The notes beneath the pieces are model-generated. The model saw only the letters and a list, made by a program, of their open reading frames with translations, searched no databases and was not told the origin of the DNA. Positions 1 to 7,701 of a stretch of 12,371 bases of DNA are shown piece after piece. The stretch is taken from assembly GCA_015234045.1 (NCBI GenBank), contig JADFWU010000067.1, forward strand, positions 886-13,256. Direction: 5' to 3'. The translations under genes and the position numbers were made by a program. The stretch's first letter is position 1. Each line of letters starts with the position of its first letter. Origin of the DNA: Magnetococcales bacterium. GTDB lineage: Bacteria > Pseudomonadota > Magnetococcia > Magnetococcales > JADFWU01.

Positions 1-2617
1 TTGCCGGAGCAACAGGTGCCGGAGCAACAGGTGCCGGAGCAACAGGTGCCGGAGCAACAGGTGCCGGAGCAACAGGTGCCGGAGCAACAGGTGTTGGTTT
101 GGCAGGAGTTGATGCTGTACGGGCAGTTGTTTCTGATGGGGCTTTAACCGGTTTTGTTGTGGATGTAGAGGGGGACTCCGACCGTATTTTGTACATCCCT
201 GGTTGCGAGTCACTTATTGTTGACGGACGATTTTCTGTCACACTCTTGTCAGTTGTGGTAGACGGTGCTGGTTTCTGGATGTCAGACACGGAATCCACTT
301 TGTTTGAAGTGGTGTGTGTCGATTTCTGTTTTTCAGATACGTTCTTGCTCTTGTGTGGCCGATGCGTTCTTCTTGGCGGTTTTCGCGGCGCAACAGGTGC
401 GAGTATGACTGGTGGTGGTGTCAGAGGAATATCTGGTTGTGGTACGGAAGCAAGATCCACAATTTGTGGTGTGGGTGCAGATTTCTGTACCGTAGGTTGC
501 TGTACCGTAGGTTGCTGTACCGTAGGTTGTTGTGCCATGGGCTGCTTTGTTGTGGCCTGATCCTGAGCTTGCTGTGTTGATTCACTTTGATTGCTCTTCG
601 CGCCGCCACGCCGGCGGCGACGCCGTTTGCGACGAGGGCGCGGTGATTTGCTCACCGCTGCTTCATCGTTATCATCCCGGGCTGACTTTTCTTCCGTATC
701 AGGCGTTTTTCCAGTATCAGAAGTGGCTGTATTTGTTGTGCTCGAGGAGAGAACATAGAGTCCAGGCACGGCTGTTTGTGTGGCATTAGCGGAGAGGTCG
801 CCAACTTGGCTGGCCTTATCCTGCTCCTCAGTTGTTGTCTCGGCCTGATTTGTTGCTGGGTTTGGCTGCTGAGGTTTACGCCGACCACGTCTGCCCCGTC
901 TGCGTCGTCCTGAAGAGGGTCTGCTCGCTGTTTGTTCGGTCTCTTTTGATTGTTCCTGTGTTTCCGTTTTTTCCTGTATTTCTGTTTTTTCAGCGCTTTT
1001 TTTGTCGTCAGAATCGGTTTTTGCGGGGGTGGAGATAGGCGCTTGTGTCAATTCTTTTAGGAAATCAGGCGTTTCAAGTTCTGGGTTGCTTTCCAGGATG
1101 ATGGAAACATTGTTACCCGACTCAAGTTCAAATAGTTCCCGCCGTTTTTGGTTGAGCAGGAAATTGGTAATATCAACCGGTGCTTGATAGTGGAGCTTCG
1201 AGTATTTTCCTGAAGCAACATCGGAACCGATTGTGCGCAATAGATGAATTGCAGATGAGGTGTTGGAGCGAATGGTGCCCAGGCCTTTGCACCTTGGACA
1301 GATATTACGATTGGCTTCGGCAAAGTTAGGCTTCATGCGCTGTCGGGACAGCTCCAAAATGCCAAATTGGGAGATTGAGCCCAACTGAATTTTGGCACGA
1401 TCCGTCTTAATGGCTTCACGCAGGCGGCGTTCGACTTCCAGGTTGTGCTTTTTATCTTCCATATCAATGAAATCGATAACGATCAGTCCGCCAAGATCTC
1501 GAAGGCGAAGCTGTCGTACAATCTCATCTACCGCTTGAATATTGGTTTTAAATGCCGTGCTTTCAATATCTTTTTCGCGTGTGGCGCTACCGGAATTGAT
1601 GTCGATAGTGACCATAGCTTCGGTGGGCTCAATAACCAGATAGCCACCTGATTTCAGAGAAATATTTCTCTCATGCATGGACTCAATCTGTTGGTCCACA
1701 TTGTACCGTGTAAATAGTGGAATAGAATCCCGATAAGGCTGAACAACTTTGACATAGCTGGGCATCAAAAGACGCATGAAATTCTTACCACGCCGATAGC
1801 CAACTTGGCCTTCGATGAGGATTTCTGACATTTCAGTGGCGTAGAGATCCCGAATGGTACGGATAATCAGATCGCCCTCTTCGTGGATAAGAATGGGCGC
1901 ATTTTTTGTGCCTGTTTTTTCGACAATGGATTTCCAAAGTCTCAACAAGTAGTTCATATCACGGGTAATATCCCGACGATTATGACCTTCACCAGCAGTA
2001 CGAATAATCAGGCTGATCTCTTTGGGAACATCCAGAGAGGCCATCAGTTCCTTAAGTTTTTTGCGTTCCTGTTGGTCAGAAATTTTACGCGAGATGCCAC
2101 CACCACCGGAATTTTCAGGAAGAAGTACAGTACAGCGTCCGGCGAGAGAGATATTTGTGGTGAGGGACGCGCCTTTATTGCCACGTGCCTCTTTAACGAC
2201 TTGGACCAAGACGGTCTGGTTGCGTTGGAGAATTTTCTGAATAGGAACCCGGCGCCGATTAAAACGAGGCGAACGAGATCGGCTATTTTTACCGTTCTCT
2301 TCCTTATCGTCTTTGTCGTTTTCTTTATCTTTCTTTTGAGCGGCACGCTCACGAGTATCTGATTTGAGCAGTTCTTTAGGGTAGTATTTGGAGTGAATAT
2401 CGGAAACAGAGAGAAAACCCTGACGTCCGCCATTGTAATCTACAAAGGCAGCCTGCAAACTGGGCTCAACGCGCGTTACTCGACCAAGATAAATATTGCC
2501 CTTGATCTGTTTTTTAGAAGCGCTTTCAATGTCAAGATCAATGAGATCCTGACCGTGAACCACAGCGATGCGGACCTCTTCAGGATGAGAGGCATCCACC
2601 AACATGCGTTTGGTCAT
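1..2617 (-). CDS. rne: Ribonuclease E, 3' end truncated by the window edge
   Basis: This encodes the endoribonuclease that starts mRNA decay and processes rRNA and tRNA precursors. From the ATG at 2615-2617 the frame stays open for 872 codons to position 2; the stop lies outside the window. The S1 domain (about residues 35-160) holds a charged insertion at about 83-123. An RTAG motif marks the 5'-sensor region. The catalytic aspartates are D339 (TIDINS) and D382 (VIDFID), spaced 43 residues apart as in E. coli D303/D346. The Zn-link is C440-P-R-C443. After about residue 530 the chain is low-complexity, as expected of a degradosome scaffold, with arginine-rich patches at about 568-581 and 659-672, then PTVQQ and APVAP repeats. 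An AAGGA sequence at 2628-2632 lies 10 nt before the start. The N-terminal style suggests an alphaproteobacterial or Magnetococcia-like source. RNase G is excluded by the long tail. Confidence 0.95.
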   Translation of the reverse strand, partial: MTKRMLVDASHPEEVRIAVVHGQDLIDLDIESASKKQIKGNIYLGRVTRVEPSLQAAFVDYNGGRQGFLSVSDIHSKYYPKELLKSDTRERAAQKKDKENDKDDKEENGKNSRSRSPRFNRRRVPIQKILQRNQTVLVQVVKEARGNKGASLTTNISLAGRCTVLLPENSGGGGISRKISDQQERKKLKELMASLDVPKEISLIIRTAGEGHNRRDITRDMNYLLRLWKSIVEKTGTKNAPILIHEEGDLIIRTIRDLYATEMSEILIEGQVGYRRGKNFMRLLMPSYVKVVQPYRDSIPLFTRYNVDQQIESMHERNISLKSGGYLVIEPTEAMVTIDINSGSATREKDIESTAFKTNIQAVDEIVRQLRLRDLGGLIVIDFIDMEDKKHNLEVERRLREAIKTDRAKIQLGSISQFGILELSRQRMKPNFAEANRNICPRCKGLGTIRSNTSSAIHLLRTIGSDVASGKYSKLHYQAPVDITNFLLNQKRRELFELESGNNVSIILESNPELETPDFLKELTQAPISTPAKTDSDDKKSAEKTEIQEKTETQEQSKETEQTASRPSSGRRRRGRRGRRKPQQPNPATNQAETTTEEQDKASQVGDLSANATQTAVPGLYVLSSSTTNTATSDTGKTPDTEEKSARDDNDEAAVSKSPRPRRKRRRRRRGGAKSNQSESTQQAQDQATTKQPMAQQPTVQQPTVQQPTVQKSAPTPQIVDLASVPQPDIPLTPPPVILAPVAPRKPPRRTHRPHKSKNVSEKQKSTHTTSNKVDSVSDIQKPAPSTTTDKSVTENRPSTISDSQPGMYKIRSESPSTSTTKPVKAPSETTARTASTPAKPTPVAPAPVAPAPVAPAPVAPAPVAPAPVAPA
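4..93. repeat. 15-bp tandem repeat, six identical copies, inside rne
   Basis: The unit ccggagcaacaggtg is repeated six times with no mismatch. On the minus strand it encodes Ala-Pro-Val-Ala-Pro repeats in the RNase E tail. The bases at 1-3 (ttg) differ by one base from the expected unit end (gtg), so the array may continue in degenerate form past the window edge. Because the unit is a multiple of three, copy-number changes keep the frame. Perfect DNA identity suggests recent expansion. Confidence 0.95.
485..529. repeat. 15-bp tandem repeat, three copies plus a degenerate one, inside rne
   Basis: The unit ctgtaccgtaggttg occurs at 485-499, 500-514 and 515-529. A degenerate copy follows at 530-544, encoding Q-P-M-A-Q. 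On the minus strand the unit encodes Q-P-T-V-Q repeats in the RNase E tail. It differs in sequence from the APVAP array but has the same unit length. Confidence 0.9.
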
Positions 2618-2721
2618 TGTCAATTTGTCCTTGATTCTGATAAGACCGCGTCTTTGATTGCTTTCTTTCGCAATACTGTCGATACACGCTTATTTATTTG
2701 GTGTCTCGAGGATTGGCGGGT

Positions 2722-2750
2722 CATATATGTTTAACACTTAATAATTACAA
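2722..2750 (-). promoter_or_regulatory. Candidate sigma70-type promoter for rne
   Basis: On the minus strand TTGTAA (2745-2750) is followed after 17 bp by TATATG (2722-2727). Each hexamer matches the consensus at four of six positions. Transcription would start near 2715, giving a leader of about 100 nt before the rne ATG. That leader could fold: ATTGC/GCAAT (2670-2674 with 2657-2661) forms a small hairpin, and GACCCGC (2716-2722) could close over GCGGTC (2644-2649) with a bulge. The rest of the divergent gap 2618-2847 is AT-rich. A TATAGT at 2831-2836 could be a -10 box for rluC, but I see no good -35 for it. Confidence 0.35.
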
Positions 2751-2847
2751 TTCGTTAAAGAATTCACTGTCTGATTAAATCTCAAAAAAGATACAATAAC
2801 ATCAGACAGAATCATAAAAAAATGACACTCTATAGTACAGGGATATT

Positions 2848-3882
2848 ATGGCAGAAGTAAAGCACCATCGCCAACCAGATCAGCAAAGAAGTGCGGTTCA
2901 ACTCCTCGACGTGACCGAAGAGGAGGTAGGGTTGCGTCTGGATAAATTTATTCGTGACCATCTTCCTGATCTACCGTTTTCAGCGATACATAGAATTATG
3001 CGTACCGGTCAGGTGCGGGTAAATGGCGGTCGGGTAAAGGGATCACGCCGATTAGCGCAGGGTGATACCGTGCGTTTGCCACCGATTCATGCGGATCAGA
3101 GTCCACCGCAACAGAGTGGTGTGCCAGAGCGTTTGGTCAAAGAGGTACAGAAACGGATTTTGCATTTGGATCGGCGAGTATTGGTCATATCAAAGCCCTC
3201 GGGTGTGGCGGTTCATGGCGGTACGAATCAACAGTGGGGCATCATTGATGCCGTTGCTCAGATGCCGGAGATGGCTGATTTTCGACCGGAGTTGTGTCAC
3301 CGTCTGGACCGGGATACCTCCGGTGCCTTGCTGTTTGGTTTGGACTCCAAAGCGGTGCGCTATTTGGCGGAACAGTTTCGCTCATCGCGGATTGAGAAAG
3401 AGTACCGTGTCATTGTAAAAGGTGTGCCGCGTAAGACACGTGGATTGATTGATCAGCCGTTAAATAAGGGTGTGGTACGCGGTGGTGAGCGGATGGTGGT
3501 TGCCGGTTCTGGCGGCCAGGCTGCCAGAACGCGCTATCGTGTGGTAGAAAAGCTTGGCAATGTAGCTTTGGTCTCTGTACGGCCTGAGACAGGGCGTACG
3601 CACCAGATTCGTGTCCATATGCAGTGGATTGGCCATCCGGTCGCGGGTGATGGAAAATATGGAGATCGAAAGTTTAATGGCAATATGAAAAAATTTGGTT
3701 TGAAGCGGCTGTTTTTGCATGCAGCCTCTTTGGGGTTTAATCACCCTGATGGAAAAAAACCGATGACTGTCAAAGCGCCTCTGGATACCGAACTGAAAAG
3801 CGTGATCGACCGGCTCAGAAATGGTAATGATTCTGGTGAAATAACGCGCGAGCCAAGCAATAAACGAAGGAGAGGGCGGTGA
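2848..3882 (+). CDS. rluC: 23S rRNA pseudouridine synthase, RluC/RluD family
   Basis: The 344-aa product converts specific uridines of 23S rRNA to pseudouridine. An S4 RNA-binding domain covers about residues 22-80 (RLDKFIRDHLP, then GQVRVNGGRVK). The RsuA/RluA catalytic domain follows from about 105 to 325. The hallmark HRLDRDTSG contains the expected catalytic aspartate D154, and GRTHQIRVHM, typical of the family, lies further on. The ATG at 2848 is preceded by AGGGA about 6 nt upstream. The C-terminus is basic (KRRRGR). The gene diverges from rne, an arrangement common in proteobacteria, which supports RluC over RluD. The 3' end overlaps the next gene by 4 bp. Confidence 0.9.
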   Translation: MAEVKHHRQPDQQRSAVQLLDVTEEEVGLRLDKFIRDHLPDLPFSAIHRIMRTGQVRVNGGRVKGSRRLAQGDTVRLPPIHADQSPPQQSGVPERLVKEVQKRILHLDRRVLVISKPSGVAVHGGTNQQWGIIDAVAQMPEMADFRPELCHRLDRDTSGALLFGLDSKAVRYLAEQFRSSRIEKEYRVIVKGVPRKTRGLIDQPLNKGVVRGGERMVVAGSGGQAARTRYRVVEKLGNVALVSVRPETGRTHQIRVHMQWIGHPVAGDGKYGDRKFNGNMKKFGLKRLFLHAASLGFNHPDGKKPMTVKAPLDTELKSVIDRLRNGNDSGEITREPSNKRRRGR

Positions 3883-4553
3883 GTAGACGATTTGATCTGG
3901 TCATTTTCGATTGTGATGGCACCTTGGTGGATAGTTTGGGTTTAATTGCTCATTCCATGAATTTGGCCATGCAGGAGATCGGTGCTGACGTGGATCTCAC
4001 TCAAGCACAAGTGGCTGATGTGGTTGGGTTGGCGTTGGATAAAGCGGTGAATCGTTTATTGCCAGATTCTCACGCGCATCTTCTGGATGAAGCGGTTGCT
4101 GCCTATCGTAAACATTTTCGAATCCTGGCCGATGCACAGACCGTGGATGCCGGACTGTTTCCCGGTGTTCATGACACATTGAAACAGCTGCAAGCGTCTG
4201 GTGTTGATATGGCGGTAGCAACCGGAAAATCTCTCCAAGGATTGAAACGCAATCTGCAAGAACATGATCTGAGCGCTTTTTTTACTTGGTTAAAGACCGC
4301 AGAAAGCGCACCATCCAAGCCGCATCCAGGCATGGTTGAACAGATTTTAGCGGAGAGCGGTGCTGATCCTGATCGTGTTTTAATGGTTGGTGATACCGAT
4401 TACGACATGATCATGGGGCGCGATGCCGGTGTAAAAACCTGTGCGGTGAGTTTTGGATGTCATGATCGGCAGCGGTTGGAGCGCGCCAAGCCAGATTTTT
4501 TTGTTGATACGCTTTCTGCTGTGGCAACATTGGCGCTTTCCGATACCGCATGA
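3879..4553 (+). CDS. HAD-superfamily phosphatase, phosphoglycolate phosphatase-like
   Basis: The 224-aa product is a predicted cytoplasmic, Mg-dependent phosphatase. The HAD motifs are intact: nucleophile and acid D11-x-D13 (FDCDGTLVDS), motif II T115 (VATGK), motif III K147 (SKPHP) and motif IV D172 and D176 (GDTDYD). An alpha-helical cap sits between motifs I and II (about residues 17-90). The start is GTG at 3879, inside the rluC stop (GTGA overlap), with AAGGAG at 3867-3872 six bases upstream; this indicates translational coupling with rluC. The same partner follows rluC in Pseudomonas-type genomes. The natural substrate cannot be read from sequence; Gph/PgmB-like small phospho-sugars are possible. 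Confidence 0.88.
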   Translation: MSRRFDLVIFDCDGTLVDSLGLIAHSMNLAMQEIGADVDLTQAQVADVVGLALDKAVNRLLPDSHAHLLDEAVAAYRKHFRILADAQTVDAGLFPGVHDTLKQLQASGVDMAVATGKSLQGLKRNLQEHDLSAFFTWLKTAESAPSKPHPGMVEQILAESGADPDRVLMVGDTDYDMIMGRDAGVKTCAVSFGCHDRQRLERAKPDFFVDTLSAVATLALSDTA

Positions 4554-4640
4554 TGGTCATTGAGGGGGTTGCCAATTTTGTTAAGAAAAGATTCGTGTGA
4601 TGCATCCCCAACCCTGTTGTAGATTTGCTGTAATGCGTCT

Positions 4641-4680
4641 TAGAGCTACGGAAGGAATTGATTTTTTTTCCGTAGTTCTA
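4641..4680. repeat. 13-bp inverted repeat upstream of the FlgT-like gene
   Basis: Arm 4641-4653 pairs with arm 4668-4680 over 13 bp, with one G-U type mismatch, around a 14-nt loop. The loop is T-rich: most of the T8 run at 4662-4669 lies in it, with the last two T in the 3' arm. No T tract follows the stem on either strand, so it is not a clear intrinsic terminator. It lies in the 162-bp gap between the HAD gene and the next start, about 35 nt before that start, so it could be a leader hairpin or one copy of a repeat family. The arms resemble those at 5891-5982. Confidence 0.6.
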
Positions 4681-4715
4681 AATACAACATCAATCTCCCA
4701 TTGAGATACATTATC

Positions 4716-5891
4716 ATGAAACTTTTCTATCACGTTGTTGCGTTGTGTCTTTGTAGTTTGTTCATTCTGCTCAATAGTGCCACTGCCAGCCAGGAGGATG
4801 CAAAAGTCCAGGCTGAAGGCTATGGCCAGATTATTGAGAACAATGTTTCCGATGCGCGAAGCCGTGCAATTCAAGATGCGCTGCGTCAATGTGTGGAACA
4901 GGCGACAGGCACCATGGTTCAATCGGAAACCTTGGTCGAAAACGGTGACTTGCTGCAAGATAAAATCTTCAGTCGTGCTGCTGGTTTTGTTGAGTCATAC
5001 GAGGTTGTAGAGTCACAAAAGCTTGATGCTGAGACATTTCAAGTCAAAATCGCAGCTCAGGTTCGTTTGGAAGATTTAGCCAACAACTTGAAAGCGATTG
5101 GTGTACTGAGAGAGCAGATGGGCAACCCGCGCATTATGGTCTTAATGCGCGAACGTAATATGGCACCGGACTGGAAACAGGATTTTGGCAGTCTCAGTAT
5201 TGCAGAATCAGCCATCATGAACGTTTTTTTTCAGCGTGATGATGAATTCCAGTTCATTGACAGGACGCAATCCAAAGCCAACCTTGAACGGGACAAAGCA
5301 CAGGCAGCGATGGAAGGTAATACAGAAGCGGCAGCCGCCTTGGGACTCATGTTTGGTGCGGATTATGTCATCACCGGTGATTCTATGGCTTCAACCAATG
5401 AGATCACCGTGTACGGCAATAAAATGGTTACCGCTCAAGCCACGGTTGTTGGACGTTTAGTACGTACCAGTACAGCCCAAGTCATTGGTACAGACTCAGG
5501 AAAAGGTAAATTTGCTCCGGTTGTTGAAAGGGTTACTGGTGGAGCCACAGCCATCGAAAAAGGGGCAAAAGATCTTGCTACTAAACTAATCCCCTCTATT
5601 CTCGAACACTGGCGTAAAGAGGTGACCGGCAACCGAAAAATTCAGATTCTGGTAAAAAATGTGCGGTTTGGTGATCTGAAACAGCTTCAGACATTGCTGG
5701 AAACTAAAATTCCAGGTATTCAAAACGTTCAACGTAATGAATACCGGAGTAAAGTAGCACTCTATCAGGTTGAGTCACGCAATGGTGCTGACCAATTGGC
5801 AGAGTCTCTTGATGGGCATCTTATTGGTAAAAAAGAGGTTATTGTTGAGGCGGTTACCGGTGGACGTTTGGAAGTGACCTTGGAAAAATAA
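4716..5891 (+). CDS. Exported FlgT N-terminal-like / TolB-CsgG-like protein
   Basis: The 391-aa product begins with a Sec signal peptide (about residues 1-25, cleavage near TAS-Q), so it is periplasmic or envelope-associated. Residues about 30-118 (VQAEGYGQI, then DARSRAIQDALRQ and EQATGTMVQSET) match the pattern of FlgT N-terminal domains. Residues about 138-300 look TolB/CsgG-like, with FQFIDR and GADYVITGD. The end (about 305-391) looks like a small alpha/beta domain. I chose the ATG at 4716 over the in-frame TTG at 4701 because the signal peptide starts properly there; the ribosome binding site is weak (GAGA at 4703-4706). The gene is convergent with the downstream FlgT/CsgG gene. FlgT helps build the flagellar H/T ring in Vibrio, but no flagellar genes are visible here, so I do not assign that role. 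Confidence 0.75.
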   Translation: MKLFYHVVALCLCSLFILLNSATASQEDAKVQAEGYGQIIENNVSDARSRAIQDALRQCVEQATGTMVQSETLVENGDLLQDKIFSRAAGFVESYEVVESQKLDAETFQVKIAAQVRLEDLANNLKAIGVLREQMGNPRIMVLMRERNMAPDWKQDFGSLSIAESAIMNVFFQRDDEFQFIDRTQSKANLERDKAQAAMEGNTEAAAALGLMFGADYVITGDSMASTNEITVYGNKMVTAQATVVGRLVRTSTAQVIGTDSGKGKFAPVVERVTGGATAIEKGAKDLATKLIPSILEHWRKEVTGNRKIQILVKNVRFGDLKQLQTLLETKIPGIQNVQRNEYRSKVALYQVESRNGADQLAESLDGHLIGKKEVIVEAVTGGRLEVTLEK

Positions 5892-5982
5892 GGGCCACGG
5901 AAAAAAATGAATCAGGCACGAGCTGTTCACGTAACCTTTTCTGGAGCGCAGTAGACGGACCAGGAGACCAGTCCGTGGCTCT
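5891..5982. repeat. Inverted repeat spanning the convergent gap
   Basis: AGGGCCACGGA (5891-5901) pairs with TCCGTGGCTCT (5972-5982) over 11 bp with one G-U type mismatch; it spans the whole gap between two convergent stop codons. Nested inside is a 6-bp palindrome ACGGAC/GTCCGT (5955-5960 with 5971-5976), which shares bases with the outer 3' arm. An A7 run follows the left arm (T7 on the minus strand, just before that arm). It may act as a two-way terminator, but no T tract sits directly after a strong stem. The arms match those at 4641-4680 in 9-11 of 12 positions. Confidence 0.55.
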
Positions 5983-7604
5983 TATTGGCGCTTGAGAAGT
6001 AGGCACTCTTTCAATCTTTTTTTGCTGGATGTTTGATCTACCGTTGTTTCTTGTAGAAGATTGGAAAATATTTCAATGGCTTGATCCAGTTGACCGGTTT
6101 TCATGGCACTCAGACCGGATTGATACAGTTTTTCAGTGTTGATTTTTTTCAGTAACTGCTGTGCAGGTTTAAAGTTTTTATGTTCCTCAATCAATAGCAT
6201 CAAGCTGGCCATGCCTTGCTCTGGTTGGCCAAGTTTTAACAGTTGTTTAGCGGTGTCCAACCGTCTCCATAATTCACTGTGAGTGATGACCAAAGAGTCG
6301 GAGTGAGAAGGGCGGCCCATCATGATGCCCGCCATTCTCGTACCAATAACCTGTGCAACAGGTTCAATACCCTCAATCAAACTGGACTCATTGGCACCAA
6401 AAACAGCTAGGCCAAGCTCGACATCAACGACACGGACCGACAGTTGCATCATGGATCCCATGGCCATGAAATTGCCAAACACCATCAATTGGCTGCCTAA
6501 TAATTTGCCAAGATTCAGTCGATCAGACTCTTCGGTCAGACCACTCATGGCCAGATTTTGTTCATTCAGCAGGTCTTCAAATCGGCTACGTTCAATGAGG
6601 CGCAGATTGGGTGCTTCTTGGAGTGTGCTCGCAATGATATCAGGCAGCATACGAACCAGGTAACCATGATCATCAGTATCACCCATACCGACCATGGTGG
6701 TGTCATCAAAAGGCCAGATTGCAATTGTGCGTTTTTCAGAATCAGCCAATTGATTGGATGGCATGGTATAAGGCGTGGAAAAAAACGCCTGTTGGACTGC
6801 TGCGCTTAACACGCCGGCAATGCGTTGTCCGACAATAGGCCGATTTGCTTTATTCACCAATTGACCACGTGCCCATTCTGGACCTGTCTGAACGATTTGA
6901 ATCTGCCCCACAACCTGATCAACAGTATCTTTTTGGCCACTGTTTCCGAATAGTATATCCCGTTCTTTCTTAAGCAGGTTAAAAGCCATACCCGCAGTGA
7001 CACCATGTAACTCACCCAGGTTGATACGAATGCCGCGCCCATCCACTTTGATCACTTTGCCTTGAAGGGGATAGACTCGAGTGATTGTTGACGCAATTTG
7101 ATGGCCCCATTGATTAATGATTCCGTTGATTTCGGTTTCATCAGTCAGAGAAGAAGAGAGGGTGAGTACCAATGCACCAGTCTCGGTGGAGAAGATCTTG
7201 AAAGAGGCGTGGCCAAAATCATTCCACTTCAAAGAAACTGTCATAATGCCCATCAAAGGGGCTGGAACCAGCTGAACAGCCGCAGACGTGGCCTTGGCTT
7301 GAACCAATGGATCATCGGATACCATGCCCATGGTCAACGCTGCTATGGCTTCTTTGATTTGTCCACGATCCAACAGGCCAAAAGAGTGCTGGCTCAAGGA
7401 CAGGATAAGCTGGTTGTCTATTTTGCTTTTGAGTGTTTCCAGATGGGTTGGATCATCCGAGAAAACTTGCACTGGCATCAAGCCCAATATGCTTTTGGGT
7501 GTCGTTTGCCATGTGTCAGTTGCCTGTGATGCAGCAATCCAGGATACGTAAAATGAGCCTGTAAGGAAAAGAACCGCCAGGGCTTTCAAAAACGGTGGTT
7601 TCAT
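5982..7604 (-). CDS. Exported FlgT/CsgG-like protein with C-terminal TPRs
   Basis: The 540-aa product has a Sec signal peptide (about residues 1-28, ASQA-TD). There is no lipobox cysteine, unlike true CsgG. Residues about 38-170 look like a TolB-type N-domain (SILGLMPVQVF). Residues about 178-263 resemble the SH3-like C-domain of FlgT (QGKVIKVDGRGIRINLG, then GVTAGMAF). Residues about 292-430 form the clearest CsgG/HfaB-like domain: TIAIWPFDD, LRLIERSRFEDLL, VFGNF, VRVVDVELG. Residues about 444-540 are helical and TPR-like. The ATG at 7604 follows GAGTGAGG closely. It lies 97 bp downstream of the cargo-like gene with no clear terminator between, so it is probably co-transcribed. The likely role is in periplasmic or outer-membrane assembly; the specific function is unknown. 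Confidence 0.75.
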   Translation of the reverse strand: MKPPFLKALAVLFLTGSFYVSWIAASQATDTWQTTPKSILGLMPVQVFSDDPTHLETLKSKIDNQLILSLSQHSFGLLDRGQIKEAIAALTMGMVSDDPLVQAKATSAAVQLVPAPLMGIMTVSLKWNDFGHASFKIFSTETGALVLTLSSSLTDETEINGIINQWGHQIASTITRVYPLQGKVIKVDGRGIRINLGELHGVTAGMAFNLLKKERDILFGNSGQKDTVDQVVGQIQIVQTGPEWARGQLVNKANRPIVGQRIAGVLSAAVQQAFFSTPYTMPSNQLADSEKRTIAIWPFDDTTMVGMGDTDDHGYLVRMLPDIIASTLQEAPNLRLIERSRFEDLLNEQNLAMSGLTEESDRLNLGKLLGSQLMVFGNFMAMGSMMQLSVRVVDVELGLAVFGANESSLIEGIEPVAQVIGTRMAGIMMGRPSHSDSLVITHSELWRRLDTAKQLLKLGQPEQGMASLMLLIEEHKNFKPAQQLLKKINTEKLYQSGLSAMKTGQLDQAIEIFSNLLQETTVDQTSSKKRLKECLLLKRQ

Positions 7605-7701
7605 AGCCTCACTCTACTTGTTTCATTCTCTTTTTCAGAGAAATCGGATGCAAAGAGATATGCAGACTTTTGAAGGCTCAATCACATTACTCAGAAGCTA
7701 T

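Noticed and set aside
1-93. CRISPR array
   Set aside because: The repeats are head-to-tail with no spacers and lie in an open coding frame (APVAP).
99-560. Plus-strand 153-aa Cys/Gly-rich open frame
   Set aside because: It is antisense to the RNase E tail; its GCCTV repeats are the shadow of the QPTVQ array, and there is no credible ribosome binding site.
1883-2362. Plus-strand 159-aa open frame with a hydrophobic end
   Set aside because: It is antisense to the conserved S1 and 5'-sensor regions of RNase E.
2044-2433. Minus-strand 129-aa open frame
   Set aside because: It overlaps rne in another frame; the rne frame carries the conserved motifs.
4641-4680. Rho-independent terminator after the HAD gene
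   Set aside because: The T run lies mainly in the hairpin loop rather than after the stem, so the usual layout is absent.
4701-4715. TTG start for the FlgT-like gene
   Set aside because: The ATG five codons later starts a standard signal peptide; TTG has no better ribosome binding site.
4581-4958. Minus-strand 125-aa open frame across the 4554-4715 gap
   Set aside because: Most of it is antisense to the signal peptide and FlgT-like domain of the plus-strand gene, and it shows no recognisable domain.
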